DNA of 64,000 nt from Mesorhizobium sp. AR02 (GCF_024746835.1 NZ_CP080533.1:62001-126000); one strand, 5' to 3'; shown: positions 19,410 through 28,321, counted from the stretch's first letter. Notes: generated by a model from the letters alone, not told the origin. Numbers and translations are program-made.

Positions 19410-20217
19410 TAGTCGAGGCAAAGCCGAACGCGCGCTGGTCGCGGGATTTCGTGCATGACCAGTTCGCCTGCGGCCGGAGGTTCCGCGTGCTCAACATCGT
19501 CGACGACGTGACGCGCGAATGCCTGGCCGCGATCCCGGACACCTCGATCTCCGGCCGCCGGGTGGCGCGTGAACTGACGGAACTGATCGTCCACCGCGGC
19601 AAGCCGGGCATGATCGTCTCCGACCATGGCGCCGAGTTCACCTCGAACGCCATCCTTGCATGGTCGAAGGATTACAGGATCGAATGGCACTACATCGCGC
19701 CGGGCAAGCCGATGCAGAACGGTTATGTCGAGAGTTTCAACGGCTGGATGCGCGACGAGCTGTTGAACGAGAGCCTGTTCTTCGGCCTCGACCACGCTCG
19801 CAGCGCCATCGCCGAATGGAGGGAGGACTTCAACACCGCCAGGCCACATTCCTCGCTTGGCTACCAGACCCCGGCAGCCTATGCCTAGGTCATCACCGCA
19901 ACCGGCTCCGACGCTGCGCCGATCGAAGGCTCCGCGCCTCCGCCGGTTGCTTTACCCGCGCCAAACGGCATAACAGAAACAGTGGCAGGTCACCCTGCGC
20001 AAATAGGTCAGGCTTTGGCCATAGGCGTCGATTGCGGGTCTTGCCGCTGCCGAGACGCGCCGATTGAAAGGCAGCAACGGCCTGGTCTGCCGGTGCGTCT
20101 CCATCAAACACCGGCCTCGCGTCAGCGCCCGCTCCGGTGCCAGTGTTCACGACGGGTCGACGGTGGTCGAGCAACCGCGCGCCGGCTGCTCACGGGCGTC
20201 CCCGAAGGGCACGTGCA

Positions 20218-21099
20218 CTACCGTCCTGTTATCTTTCTTTGCGCCCGTCGCAACCGTTGCAGCCATCGCCACGGCTGCAAGGCAATGTAGGCGGCAAGGA
20301 ATGCTCTTTGTGCGAGGCCGACTTCGCTATGCCACACCTCCCTCATACCTGCTCCCCGCAAGGCCTTGCGTTGGTCTCTATTGTGGTCCCAGCGCTTGCT
20401 GATGCTGTCCGGCTGGTAGTATTTATGACAGAGGACTTCCGGTACGCGGACAAAGCCGCCAAGCAGCGACAGATGCAGAAGCCAGGTCCAATCGGCACAG
20501 TATTCGCCCTGGCTGTTAGGCTTGATCCCCCCGCTGCGTTGGAACGCCCATGCCCTGAACAGCCCACGGTTGGGAACCCACCATCCGTGCGGCAGTCGCA
20601 CCATCAACCGCCCACGGGCAAAACTTCCCTGCAAGCCCGATAGGAAATCGAACTTCGATATAGCATGCTCGCCGCTGACTTCGATCACCTCGACGTCACT
20701 AAACGAGAGCACTGCGTCGGTATTGTCATCGAGTGCCAGTACCAGCGTTTCCACATAGGTTGGATCGATGATGTCGTCATGAAAGGCGAAGAACATCAAT
20801 TCGCCGGTGGCATTGGCCATGAGGTCGTTGGAATTTTTCAGCCATCCGAGATTCTGGTTTCGGCGCAGGATTCGGACGTCATCACGGGCGCTTGCGAATG
20901 CCGAAACGATCTCAAACGTCGCATCTGTCGAATTGTCATCGCCGATCAAGATTTCGATATTATCCCACGTTTGGGCGGCAAGGCTGTCCAACGTCCGCGA
21001 AATGAACGCTGACGAGTTGTAGCAGGGCACCAGGGCGGTGACCTTCGGCCGCCAGCCGGACTTGGTCTGACGAGCGCGAATCTGTTCGATCTTATCCAC
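20218..21099 (-). CDS. Family 2 glycosyltransferase
   Basis: A 293-residue GT-A enzyme that would transfer a sugar from a nucleotide donor. It shows TALVPCYNSSAFI, EILIGDDNSTDAT and FAFHDDIIDPTYV (DxD-type region). C-terminal amphipathic residues (WRWLQRLRRAQRK) suggest membrane association. GTG start 21099, one base after the stop of the FAD enzyme gene, so coupled. Last gene of a three-gene module for a modified sugar, probably polysaccharide. Confidence 0.87.
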   Translation of the reverse strand: MDKIEQIRARQTKSGWRPKVTALVPCYNSSAFISRTLDSLAAQTWDNIEILIGDDNSTDATFEIVSAFASARDDVRILRRNQNLGWLKNSNDLMANATGELMFFAFHDDIIDPTYVETLVLALDDNTDAVLSFSDVEVIEVSGEHAISKFDFLSGLQGSFARGRLMVRLPHGWWVPNRGLFRAWAFQRSGGIKPNSQGEYCADWTWLLHLSLLGGFVRVPEVLCHKYYQPDSISKRWDHNRDQRKALRGAGMREVWHSEVGLAQRAFLAAYIALQPWRWLQRLRRAQRKITGR

Positions 21100-21100
21100 T

Positions 21101-22333
21101 TCATTCCACCCCGCACATCTGCCTTGCCAAGCTGTTTGCGAGCCACGGCGCCGTCGAATATTTCCCCGTGTCGACTGAAATATAGCCGCCTAAGCGGTTG
21201 ACCCCGAATTGATTTCGACGATGGATAGTGGCTTTCGGATCGCTGAGCGAACCGCGGCCCTGTGCAAACACGAAGCCCCCACGCACTTCTAGCTCTTCGG
21301 CGTCGTTGAACATGCTGGACACATTCGGTACAAGCTCGGTGAGCTTGGCCCGAACATCATCGATGAAGCACTGCTGTGCTGTGGCATCCAATGCGATGGG
21401 CGTTTCGATCGACAATTCGCCGCTCTCCAAAAAGAGGCCGCTTGGGTACCACGAGAGATAGAAGCTGCGTCCGTCGTAGTTCTTTATGTCGCCAAACGGG
21501 CCAAGCGCGACAACCGCGCACGGCACATCAACCGGCTGCCTGGTGCGGCCAAAGAGGCAAAGGCGGTGTCTGTGCGACCAACCCGGGACCGGCTCAAGGC
21601 CGGCGGTTCGATCGACAGCCAATCGCCCTTCCCACAGACAATTGACGACGATGTCGAACGACTCGGTTTTCTCACCTTCGATCGCAACGCGCCACTGGCC
21701 GGTAATCCCGTCCGTCGGCTGTGCCGACAGAATCTTGGCGGCCATCCGCAAGCTGATATTGGGTTCACCCTTAACCACCTCGCAAAGCCTGTCGGCAATC
21801 CAGCGCGTGTTGACGGATCGCTCTGGAACCTGGAAGCCGGCAACGACCTGCTCCGAGCCCGTGATATTTGCCAATTCCCCTTTGGAGAGCCTTTTCGAGC
21901 GCGCCGCTGATACATCAACTAAATAGTGGGCGGCGTCGGCATGGCTGTGCAATAAGACATCCAGGCGTTCAAAAATTGTTCCTAGCGCCTCGGCGCCGAC
22001 GATTGAGTCGCGGTGGACCAGATAGATATCGTCCGAGAATGTCGTGTGCGATTCTAGATCCGACCCGATCAATTCGGAGACGAGCCTACCGAAGCAGAGT
22101 CCCCCCGAAAGCAGGTGCCGGGCGGTCAGTAGCGAGGGATCGGCGCCGTAAAGATAGCCGAGGTGGATTTTACCCTCATTCCAGCGGCTGGCACAGGCCA
22201 GCGGCTCGTGCTCCTTGTCGAAGAGGGAGACCGAGTAGCCTCGGCGCGCCATCATGACAGCGAGGCTGACGCCCATGATTCCGGCGCCGAGAATGGCCAT
22301 TGTGCCACGAACCGCCTTCACTTGCTGGCGCAC
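21101..22333 (-). CDS. FAD-dependent oxidoreductase (DAO family)
   Basis: A 410-residue flavoprotein with Rossmann motif MAILGAGIMGVSLAVMMARR and a DAO-type body. GTG 22333 is chosen because AAGGAGA lies 9 nt before it; the much longer upstream frame reads through the WxcM gene antisense of frame and is unlikely. Placed between a ketoisomerase-like gene and a glycosyltransferase, it may oxidise a sugar or aminosugar. Substrate not deducible. Confidence 0.8.
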   Translation of the reverse strand: MRQQVKAVRGTMAILGAGIMGVSLAVMMARRGYSVSLFDKEHEPLACASRWNEGKIHLGYLYGADPSLLTARHLLSGGLCFGRLVSELIGSDLESHTTFSDDIYLVHRDSIVGAEALGTIFERLDVLLHSHADAAHYLVDVSAARSKRLSKGELANITGSEQVVAGFQVPERSVNTRWIADRLCEVVKGEPNISLRMAAKILSAQPTDGITGQWRVAIEGEKTESFDIVVNCLWEGRLAVDRTAGLEPVPGWSHRHRLCLFGRTRQPVDVPCAVVALGPFGDIKNYDGRSFYLSWYPSGLFLESGELSIETPIALDATAQQCFIDDVRAKLTELVPNVSSMFNDAEELEVRGGFVFAQGRGSLSDPKATIHRRNQFGVNRLGGYISVDTGKYSTAPWLANSLARQMCGVE

Positions 22334-22361
22334 GTCGCGGTCTCTCCTTGTCCGGGGGTTG

Positions 22362-22754
22362 TCAGACTGGGTCCAACACGTAGTTTTCGGGGTCGTATCC
22401 GGTCTCGCAGAAGACCAGCAGGGACGGGTTCTCGCCCTCATATGTTTGCCGTGCCCAGACCTCAGCTTCGACCAGGACCGCCCGGTTCGATGCAGTAAGT
22501 GACATCCGCTCGACCTGCCCCTGATAGCGGAATTCGATGCCGATCTCACCCGACAGCTGCATCATCACTTGCCGGCCCAAGCGGTGAGCGTGTCCACCCC
22601 GCGACGTGCCAAGCGGCGCGGTGACGACGAACGCCCGCACAGCACGAAAATTGTAGCTGCCGAACTCGATGGCCGTCAGCATGCCCCTGGGGTCGCATTG
22701 CATCGTGGTGGGAATTTGCGCCACCATGCCACCCAAGAACGTCTGATGCTTCAT
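22362..22754 (-). CDS. WxcM-like sugar 3,4-ketoisomerase (FdtA family)
   Basis: A 130-residue single-domain cupin of the FdtA/WxcM type, acting on dTDP-4-keto-6-deoxyhexoses in the making of deoxy-aminosugars. Signature text: DPRGMLTAIEFG, PLGTSRGGHAHR, QLSGEIGIEFR. ATG 22754 has GGGAG 8 nt upstream and gives family length; ATG 22814 has no such site. First gene of the module, 28 nt before the FAD gene. Confidence 0.8.
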   Translation of the reverse strand: MKHQTFLGGMVAQIPTTMQCDPRGMLTAIEFGSYNFRAVRAFVVTAPLGTSRGGHAHRLGRQVMMQLSGEIGIEFRYQGQVERMSLTASNRAVLVEAEVWARQTYEGENPSLLVFCETGYDPENYVLDPV

Positions 22755-22814
22755 GACGTAGGCTCCCCAAGACACTGGTGAAGTGTACAAAGGATAAGCG
22801 CTTTCAAAAAGCAT

Positions 22815-23282
22815 AAACTACAACTCTAGACCGTATTTTGGGATTGGCCGATGCACGATAGTCGAACGTGGGCGTGTGGCCTCCCGGCGGCATCGGCGCA
22901 CAGCTTCCGGCGGAGCGTGGGATTTGTCGGAACAGAACCAGCATTTCATTGAACGGCTTCGGCATCGCCCTGGCTTAATTTCGCCGGATGGGTTCCAACC
23001 GACAGTCCGCTTTCGGCCCCCAAGTCGCCGGTCAGGCGCGCCTCGGCTCAATCGCAAGAACCAGCATATAGCCCTGTTCCCAAACGCAGACATTGTCGGC
23101 GAATACGCCCGAGGAGCGGTCAGAAGGATCTGCGGCGTGGATCATGGACGGCGCGTCTGCCTGTTTCGCCGCCGAGCCTCGTGCCCAGCCTCCACAGTGC
23201 GTATTTTGATCCATCAAAGTAACATATAAGTAATATCGACTCAGTACCGATTAGGTACTTTGGATGTCGCTAAATAGGCAGA
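22815..23282. other. No confident gene
   Basis: Short frames only. The promoter of the sugar module should lie near 22760-22860; no clear consensus recognised. Confidence 0.35.
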
Positions 23283-23713
23283 AGAGCGCGGATACTTCCC
23301 CGCCGATAAGACGAAGCGACTTAAGCTGATCAACCAAACAGGCGCGGCGGCAGGGGAGGGGCATGGTGGTGGCGCTGTTTCTGGCGTGCTCATTGGCGAG
23401 CAACTGGCTACCTCTCTTGGTTTGCCACCGGTTCTAGGGTCTGTGGCCGGGCTTCCGGTGAGCTGGCTTGTGCCGGAAGGAGCTCCTAATCTGACAAGGG
23501 ACCGACCGCATCTATTCGGTCCAAGACTTAACCGACCGGGAAACTGTTGTGGTCCTTGACGACGCCGGCATGATGACCCGGTACGAGCCGGCTCGCTTCC
23601 GTGGACAGTTTGAGAGCGAAGAAAGTTGGCTCGATCGCACGGCAGACATCATAAGGAAGTACGCGGCAATTACCGAACATCGGTGGCACAAAGACAACGC
23701 GGGTCCGGGTTGA
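23283..23713 (+). pseudogene. Unidentified damaged gene(s)
   Basis: A Gly/Val-rich frame (GGGAVSGVLIGEQLATSLG, then PPVLGSVAGLPVSWL) runs to a frame break near 23490. An unrelated-looking frame, QDLTDRETVVVLDDAGMMTR and RFRGQFESEESWLDRTADII, then runs to TGA 23713. Both look coding, neither has a start. Unrecognised. Confidence 0.3.
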
Positions 23714-23924
23714 ATCGGGCCGCTTCCAAGCGAAAGCCGATGACGGGACTGCGCATACCGTTATCGAGCGCCTTACGATTGTAGAATTGCGGCCGGTAAG
23801 CGGGCCGCCTCAATCGGCAAAGGGGTCGAAAAAGTAAAGCACGTTGCAAGGCTTTGACATCGTACAGATCGACGATAGTACGTTCAAGATCGTTTGAACC
23901 GGTCAGATAATTCGTCGAATATAA

Positions 23925-24152
23925 TTATTTCTTGCAGCGTGGCATTTTTTTCATTGCAGCATTCGCTTCCGCCTCGCTTTTGTATGTGGTCTTCGCCAGG
24001 TCGATCACAAGGGTCCCGTCTGGCTTCTTCGTGACAACCTCACACTGCTTCGAGACCGCGTCTTTCGCCACCCACCACTGTTCGGTGGCCCCAAAAGCCG
24101 ACATAGTAAACTGACTGATAAGCGCCGTAGCGATTGCGATTTTGCGTATCAT
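23925..24152 (-). CDS. Small secreted protein
   Basis: A 75-residue precursor with signal peptide MIRKIAIATALISQFTMSAF, mature part about 54 residues with two cysteines (KQCEVV, PRCKK) and a helix EAEANAAMKKM. ATG 24152 follows AAGGGAG. An EcfG-type promoter stands upstream at 24179-24203. Periplasmic stress protein is a reasonable inference. Unknown family. Confidence 0.7.
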   Translation of the reverse strand: MIRKIAIATALISQFTMSAFGATEQWWVAKDAVSKQCEVVTKKPDGTLVIDLAKTTYKSEAEANAAMKKMPRCKK

Positions 24153-24178
24153 TTCGTTTGCTCCCTTGTTCAACACAG

Positions 24179-24203
24179 AACGTACGGTTTCATCCTCTGT
24201 TCC
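24179..24203 (-). promoter_or_regulatory. EcfG-type stress promoter (GGAAC-N16-CGTT)
   Basis: On the minus strand GGAAC (24203-24199), 16-nt spacer, CGTT (24182-24179): a full match to the alphaproteobacterial general-stress consensus, 27 nt before the start codon of the secreted-protein gene. Confidence 0.6.
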
Positions 24204-24491
24204 GTTGATGAAGGTCCTGATTGTCCATCTCCTCGCGAAGCGGCTGATATCGGCCAAGGTGAGTTTTTGCCCGCTTGGAAGGCTCACGAAACTGTGCCGG
24301 AAAAGATCATGCTGGCAATGGCCGTCAACCATTCCTTCACCAAATTTTCGGCCATCCATGGGTTGTTAGCAAGGATTCTGTGGGGTCGACTTTGGTAAAG
24401 TGGCGATTGGTCCGCCCTCCTGCGAACCCTTTCTTACCCGCTCGTGAGTGTGCGGTCCTGCCCAGGAAGGGCGTTCGCAGAAGGCAGTCCC

Positions 24492-25340
24492 ATGGAAAAG
24501 TTGAAGCCGATACACGCTATCAAGATCACAGACCTTTCGCCGAATTTACCGCAGACTGGCGAGCCGATTTGCGAGCGCGTAGACCCGACAACGCTACGTA
24601 GATCACAGCTACCAGCGCCAAGTGAGCGAGCGCGGACGTAAGCAAATCCGCAAGATCGTCGAGCAGTTCTGTTGGACGAAATTCAAGCCTCCGGTATGCG
24701 CCTACGCTCTCGACGAAAACGGTGCGACTGTTTTGAAAGTCCTCGATGGCCAGCACACCGCCATTGCAGCGGCGAGCAATCCGCATGTTGGCATGATACC
24801 GGTGATGATTGTCGATGCACCTGACAACCAGGCGCAGGCGGCCGCGTTCGTTGGCCAGAATACCCAGCGGGGTCGGAATTACCCCGCTTCAGCTTCATCA
24901 GGCAGCAGTCGCATCTGGTGACGAGGATGCCATGACGGTTGAATTGGTGTGCGCCAGAGCCGGCATAAAGGTTATCACTACGCCGCCGGCCGCCTCGAAA
25001 TATCGCGCTCGTGAAACAATCGCCATTGCAACAATCAGCGGCCTCGTTAACCGCCAAACGGCAGTGGGTGCGCGCCGGATATTGGAGGTTCTAGCGAACG
25101 CGGATTTTGCGCCAATCACCAGCCCCCAGATCCGAGCTGCTGAGTTGCTAATGACCCACAAAGAATTCAACAGCGGTTCGATCCTGAGGAGCTTACCAAG
25201 ACCATGGCAAACCTCTATCTGACCGCCGAAGAGGACGCCAAGGTTTACGCGCACGCACAAGCTGCCGTTCTTCAAAGCGCTTGCCATTGTATGGTTTCGG
25301 AGCACAAAAAAGCGGCGCACACCAATCCGTTTGGTCGCTT
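24492..25340 (+). pseudogene. ParB-like (plasmid/ICE) protein with several frameshifts
   Basis: Begins MEKLKPIHAIKITDLSPNLP. ParB-type text follows across frames: SERGRKQIRKIVEQFCWTKF, VLKVLDGQHTAIAAA, IPVMIVDAPDNQAQAAAFVG, TPLQLHQAAVASGDEDAMTV, GLVNRQTAVGARRILEVLA. Frame changes near 24590, 24875, 25180 and 25240. The end reads KALAIVWFRSTKKRRTPIRL to TAG 25340. The DGQHR-like motif points to a ParB/Srx-fold nuclease-like domain. Confidence 0.65.
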
Positions 25341-25570
25341 AGGGAAGCGCTCGCCGTCGCTCGCGGCGAGGCCGAGCCCTACAAGCTTCATGTGCCTGCC
25401 GAGATCGACGTCAAGGCGATCCGCTCGAAGGCAATGCGCGCCTATCTGCACGCAACGTTGGCTGAACAAAAAGCCCGTGTCGGCTCGCGCCGGGATGGGC
25501 GAGTTTCATCCCCGAGAATGGCGGCGGCGCTGGAGTGCCAGTGTTCGGAAAGGTGGCGTATTTTAGGTGA
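25341..25570 (+). pseudogene. Small hypothetical protein, probably frameshifted
   Basis: Reads EALAVARGEAEPYKLHVPAE and IDVKAIRSKAMRAYLHATLA in one frame, and a plausible C-terminus FIPENGGGAGVPVFGKVAYF in another. It follows the ParB-like remnant directly. No start codon identified. Confidence 0.35.
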
Positions 25571-25609
25571 AACTAACTCACCTACTTCCGCGTTGCTGGA
25601 CTCTAGGGG

Positions 25610-25816
25610 GTGGAGCAGAACGGGGCCGCCTTGGCAGATTTCAGACAGTTTCGATGCCCTCGATGCCAGGGCGCGGGTAAAGTTTTTGATTGCAGCGAAT
25701 GGGTAGCCTCAAACGGCAAATGCTGTCCGCCAGGCACGTACCGAAAACGCTGCCCTGGAAAGACCGTCACATGCCTACACTGCCTTGGGACAGGATTGCC
25801 GGGCCGACCGCTTTAG
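25610..25816 (+). CDS. Small cysteine-rich (DnaJ zinc-finger-like) protein
   Basis: A 68-residue protein with FRCPRCQGAGKVFDC and later VTCLHCLGTGLP: two CxxCxGxG-type motifs like the zinc centres of DnaJ, with CCPPGTYRKRC between them. GTG start at 25610; the AGGGGG just before it is too close for an ideal ribosome site, so the start is uncertain. Role unknown. Confidence 0.5.
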   Translation: MEQNGAALADFRQFRCPRCQGAGKVFDCSEWVASNGKCCPPGTYRKRCPGKTVTCLHCLGTGLPGRPL

Positions 25817-25884
25817 CCAGCAAACACGCTCACGACATAGGTTGTGGCCGACTGGTCGGGCATTGCGTCTCCAGTAACGGATTG

Positions 25885-25978
25885 GAAGCCCGCGCCACTT
25901 GCGGGAGGCGCGGGCCGATCGGGGCCGGTGAAAATCCCGATCTCCGGCAACGATGAAGTGTTAAGCATCGCGTGCCGG
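25885..25978 (-). ncRNA. Candidate small RNA E (minus strand)
   Basis: On the minus strand, an imperfect CCGGCA...TGCCGG hairpin is followed by a GATCGGGAT...CCCGATC element. It ends in GCCCGCGCC/GGCGCGGGC (25915-25907 with 25896-25888) and TTCC. The final part matches the terminator motifs at 30573 and 55034. A promoter match lies just upstream at 25985-26010. Confidence 0.38.
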
Positions 25979-25984
25979 AAGCAA

Positions 25985-26010
25985 AACTAGTTAGAGATTG
26001 CTAATGTTCC
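25985..26010 (-). promoter_or_regulatory. Candidate EcfG-type promoter
   Basis: Minus strand GGAAC (26010-26006), 18-nt spacer, GTT (25987-25985). It shares GGAACATTAG with the promoters at 30491, 54942 and 55213. Confidence 0.4.
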
Positions 26011-26011
26011 G

Positions 26012-26090
26012 TCAACCGTCGGCGCCGACCGTGTCGAGGACGTTGGCGACAAACCATTTGTACAAAAAGTCTGTGCCGCGCGTGCTCAGG
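26012..26090 (-). pseudogene. DUF768 N-terminal fragment
   Basis: Reads STRGTDFLYKWFVANVLDTV then GADG and a stop: the first third of a DUF768 protein, with CTG in place of ATG. Confidence 0.65.
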
Positions 26091-26212
26091 TCCTGTTAGG
26101 AGAATCCGATTGGTGGGCCACTGGTCGGCCTCGATTTGTTCCCGTCCGATGCAACTGGTTCCAATTGCGCCCTTATCCTTCGTTTGGCTCCAATTTCGCA
26201 TTTTCTAGCCTT

Positions 26213-26575
26213 CTAGGCAGTATGCGCGATCCACCCCAGAAGGAGGACTAGAGCCGCACCGAACGCAAACAGTGTATAGACAGCCAGGAGTAAAAAGACG
26301 GGGAAAAAGTCACTGTGGTAGGCTGTCACGCTCACACCGATTAGAGGATTGGCAATTTCATTGTGCAGTGAGCCGTCGTTGTCTGGAACAACCCCAATTC
26401 TATTGATTGGACGTCCATCCTCCACTGTCGCCTCTGCCCGCTCTGACTTCGTAGGCGTAGCCGTCTCGGCCGCCTTTAAAATCCTGTTTGATATATGCAT
26501 TGCCACCACTGGATCATCGGACAGATGGTCCTGTGCGACCGGTTTGGCTAAGATTTCAACCCCGCGTGTGCCCAT
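26213..26575 (-). CDS. Membrane-anchored protein downstream of DUF768
   Basis: A 120-residue protein whose beginning MGTRGVEILAKPV echoes the DUF768 start (MSTRGTDFLQKW) but then diverges. A hydrophilic middle precedes one C-terminal membrane segment, FFPVFLLLAVYTLFAFGAAL and VLLLGW. The start overlaps the end of the upstream DUF768 gene by 20 nt, so the two are coexpressed. No family recognised. Confidence 0.5.
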   Translation of the reverse strand: MGTRGVEILAKPVAQDHLSDDPVVAMHISNRILKAAETATPTKSERAEATVEDGRPINRIGVVPDNDGSLHNEIANPLIGVSVTAYHSDFFPVFLLLAVYTLFAFGAALVLLLGWIAHTA

Positions 26576-26825
26576 GGCTAATAAGCTTCTTTCCTGACTT
26601 AAAGTTCCCTCGAAGGCCGGCGTCGTAGTGCACAATGGCATCGAGAATGGTGCGGTAGAGGCTGTCGACCTCTTCATCGATTTCGCCGCGCTTGATGCCG
26701 AGCGCCTTGGCATCCGCAATCAGCTTGTGGGTGAGTTCGTCAACGGAAATGACATCCGCCTTCGTCGTCTCAGGGACGTTGGTGGCCAGCCATCTGTCCA
26801 AGAAGTTGATCCCGCGTGCGCTCAT
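26556..26825 (-). CDS. DUF768 family protein with C-terminal extension
   Basis: Intact 89-residue copy: MSARGINFLDRWLATNVPET, ADVISVDELTHKLIADAKAL, EEVDSLYRTILDAIVHYDAG. It then has about 17 extra basic residues (NFKSGKKLISHGHTRG) absent from the 6443 copy, probably because the gene runs on into the overlapping membrane-protein gene. Confidence 0.85.
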   Translation of the reverse strand: MSARGINFLDRWLATNVPETTKADVISVDELTHKLIADAKALGIKRGEIDEEVDSLYRTILDAIVHYDAGLRGNFKSGKKLISHGHTRG

Positions 26826-26986
26826 AGAGCCTTAAGCTCGCTCGCCGAATTGAGTTCCAGCAACACGGTTTCAGTCGCCTCCTTGAGTCACTGCTCCCTT
26901 AGCCGCGCGGTCTTTGCTTCTCTAGCTTGCCTCCCCCTGGCCACCGCATTCGAAGTCTGCCGCATGGCAGGATTGGGGGTGCGCTG

Positions 26987-27532
26987 ATGGCCCGGAAAAC
27001 AAGCATTGCCGAATATCGGAAAAGACAGCCGGCACTCATTGCGGAACGCGCTCGTGAATTGCTGATCTACGATCCCGAAACTGGCGCCCTCAACTGGCGC
27101 TTGGCCAGGGGATGCCGTAGCGGAGCGCTGGCGGGCACTCGCACTGCTGATGGTTACCAGCAAGTTGAGATCGATTATCGGTTGTACAGGGCGCATCGCG
27201 TCATCTGGCTGATGATGACAGGCAGATGGCCGAAGCATCTTGTCGACCATCGAAATGGCATGCGCGCCGACAACCGGTGGAAGAACCTCCGCGAGGCAAC
27301 GCCGCTGCAAAACGCCAGGAACCGCAAGCCGGGGAAAACCAATTCCAGCGGTACGGTTGGTGTGTCCTTCATCGCGAGCCGAAAGAAATGGCAGGCGTTT
27401 ATCGGTCTCGACAGCCAGATCGTAAAACTTGGCCACTTCGAGGACAAATCCGACGCGATATCAGCTCGGCAAGAGGCAGAACGCCACCACTATGGCGAGT
27501 TTGCAGCCTCCAGTGAAGGAGGCGCCCTATGA
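26987..27532 (+). CDS. HNH endonuclease with AP2-like DNA-binding domain
   Basis: A 181-residue phage-type HNH protein. The HNH core is YRAHRVIWLMMTGRWP, LVDHRNGMRADNRWKNLREA (His-Asn-His pattern), then NARNRK. The C-terminus (GTVGVSFIASRKKWQAFIGL, LGHFEDKSDAISARQEAE) is an AP2-like module. Such proteins are often homing endonucleases or packaging nucleases. First of three genes linked by ATGA-type overlaps. Confidence 0.85.
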   Translation: MARKTSIAEYRKRQPALIAERARELLIYDPETGALNWRLARGCRSGALAGTRTADGYQQVEIDYRLYRAHRVIWLMMTGRWPKHLVDHRNGMRADNRWKNLREATPLQNARNRKPGKTNSSGTVGVSFIASRKKWQAFIGLDSQIVKLGHFEDKSDAISARQEAERHHYGEFAASSEGGAL

Positions 27533-27729
27533 ACGACGGGGGCGCAATCAAGCCAGACATTCCGCCGCTACGGGACGTAGTGGCTGAGGCTGCACAATGG
27601 CTTGCAACCGGCTCTGCTGATCGTGGCAAGGCTGTTGTCCCGCAATTGCAGGAACGGTTCGCCTTGCCGCTCAAAGAAGCGGTTGAGGCCTGCCGGCAGG
27701 CGGCCCTGATCCGGGCGAGGGCGACGTGA
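27529..27729 (+). CDS. Small phage-like hypothetical protein
   Basis: A 66-residue helical protein (LRDVVAEAAQWLATGSADRG, then LPLKEAVEACRQAAL). Starts inside the HNH stop (ATGA) and ends overlapping the next start (GTGATG). Possible small DNA-binding accessory; not recognised. Confidence 0.6.
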   Translation: MNDGGAIKPDIPPLRDVVAEAAQWLATGSADRGKAVVPQLQERFALPLKEAVEACRQAALIRARAT

Positions 27730-28244
27730 TGAAGCCGAAACATCTTGGCGAACACTTCACGAAGCTCATCCGCCATACAATGGAAGAGCCTGCATGGCGC
27801 GCTCTCTCATCCACGGCTCAAGCGCTGTATTTGTGGGTCAAGCTCGAATGGCGCGGCCCCGATGCCAACAACAACGGCAAAATCAGGCTGAGCGTTCGGC
27901 AGGCTGCTGCCTGTATGGGCGTGCAGCCTGACACTGCGGCTGAAGGGTTTCGGGACCTACAACGCAAGGGCTTCCTCTTCCAAACCGAACCCGCTTGCCT
28001 CGGGGTGGAAGGCGCCGCCAAGTCCCCGTCCTACGAGATCACTGAGATCAAGATGCCAGGGACGGACAAGCAGCAGGATGGGAGAAAACTCTATCGCGAA
28101 TGGCGACCGGGGCGCGATTTTCCAGTCCAAGGCTCCAGCGCCAACAACCCGCGCGGAGCCAACGGCCGAAAAACAAAACCCCGTCATGAAAACCGTGACG
28201 GCCCTGTCCTTATAAACATGACGAAAAAGGCGGCCCTGTCATGA
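27726..28244 (+). CDS. Phage/island replication-type DNA-binding protein
   Basis: A 172-residue protein with a winged-helix region (LSVRQAAACMGVQPDTAAEG, RDLQRKGFLF), resembling replication or helix-turn-helix proteins of rhizobial prophages. The C-terminal tail overlaps a set of near-palindromic 17-mers (28183-28321), as initiators often overlap their iterons. Function as an initiator is an inference. Confidence 0.6.
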   Translation: MMKPKHLGEHFTKLIRHTMEEPAWRALSSTAQALYLWVKLEWRGPDANNNGKIRLSVRQAAACMGVQPDTAAEGFRDLQRKGFLFQTEPACLGVEGAAKSPSYEITEIKMPGTDKQQDGRKLYREWRPGRDFPVQGSSANNPRGANGRKTKPRHENRDGPVLINMTKKAALS

Positions 28245-28321
28245 AAACCGTGACAACCCTGTCCCAAAAAGCATGACGAAATTGGAGTTTTCTCAAGACC
28301 AACCGTCATGGTTTTCGTGAC
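28183..28321 (+). repeat. Iteron-like set of three 17-bp repeats
   Basis: GTCATGAAAACCGTGAC at 28183-28199 and 28238-28254, and the inverted variant GTCATGGTTTTCGTGAC at 28305-28321. Each is itself near-palindromic (GTCAYG...CRTGAC). CATGACGAAA also recurs between them. Confidence 0.7.

Larger units (their letters stand above)
18219..19888 (+). pseudogene. IS407-group OrfB, frameshifted and interrupted
   Basis: Starts MVGPAVKREAVAHLQAV. A missing base near 18302 shifts the frame before VGADRKMIRYRSRR. IS5 then interrupts at APIL/VEAKP. Beyond it the DDE core is clear: [33 protein letters not shown]-type [17 protein letters not shown], and the C-terminus [13 protein letters not shown]. Confidence 0.85.
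17893..19992 (+). mobile_element. IS3-family (IS407-group) element interrupted by IS5
   Basis: Inverted ends TGACCTGCCACTG (17893-17905) and its complement (19980-19992). Without the nested IS5 the element is about 1.24 kb, normal for IS407. orfA is intact, orfB is both frameshifted and interrupted. Confidence 0.8.

Noticed and set aside
28183..28321. CRISPR array
   Set aside because: Only three repeats, uneven spacing, one inverted, near-palindromic 17-mers: iterons or operators fit better.
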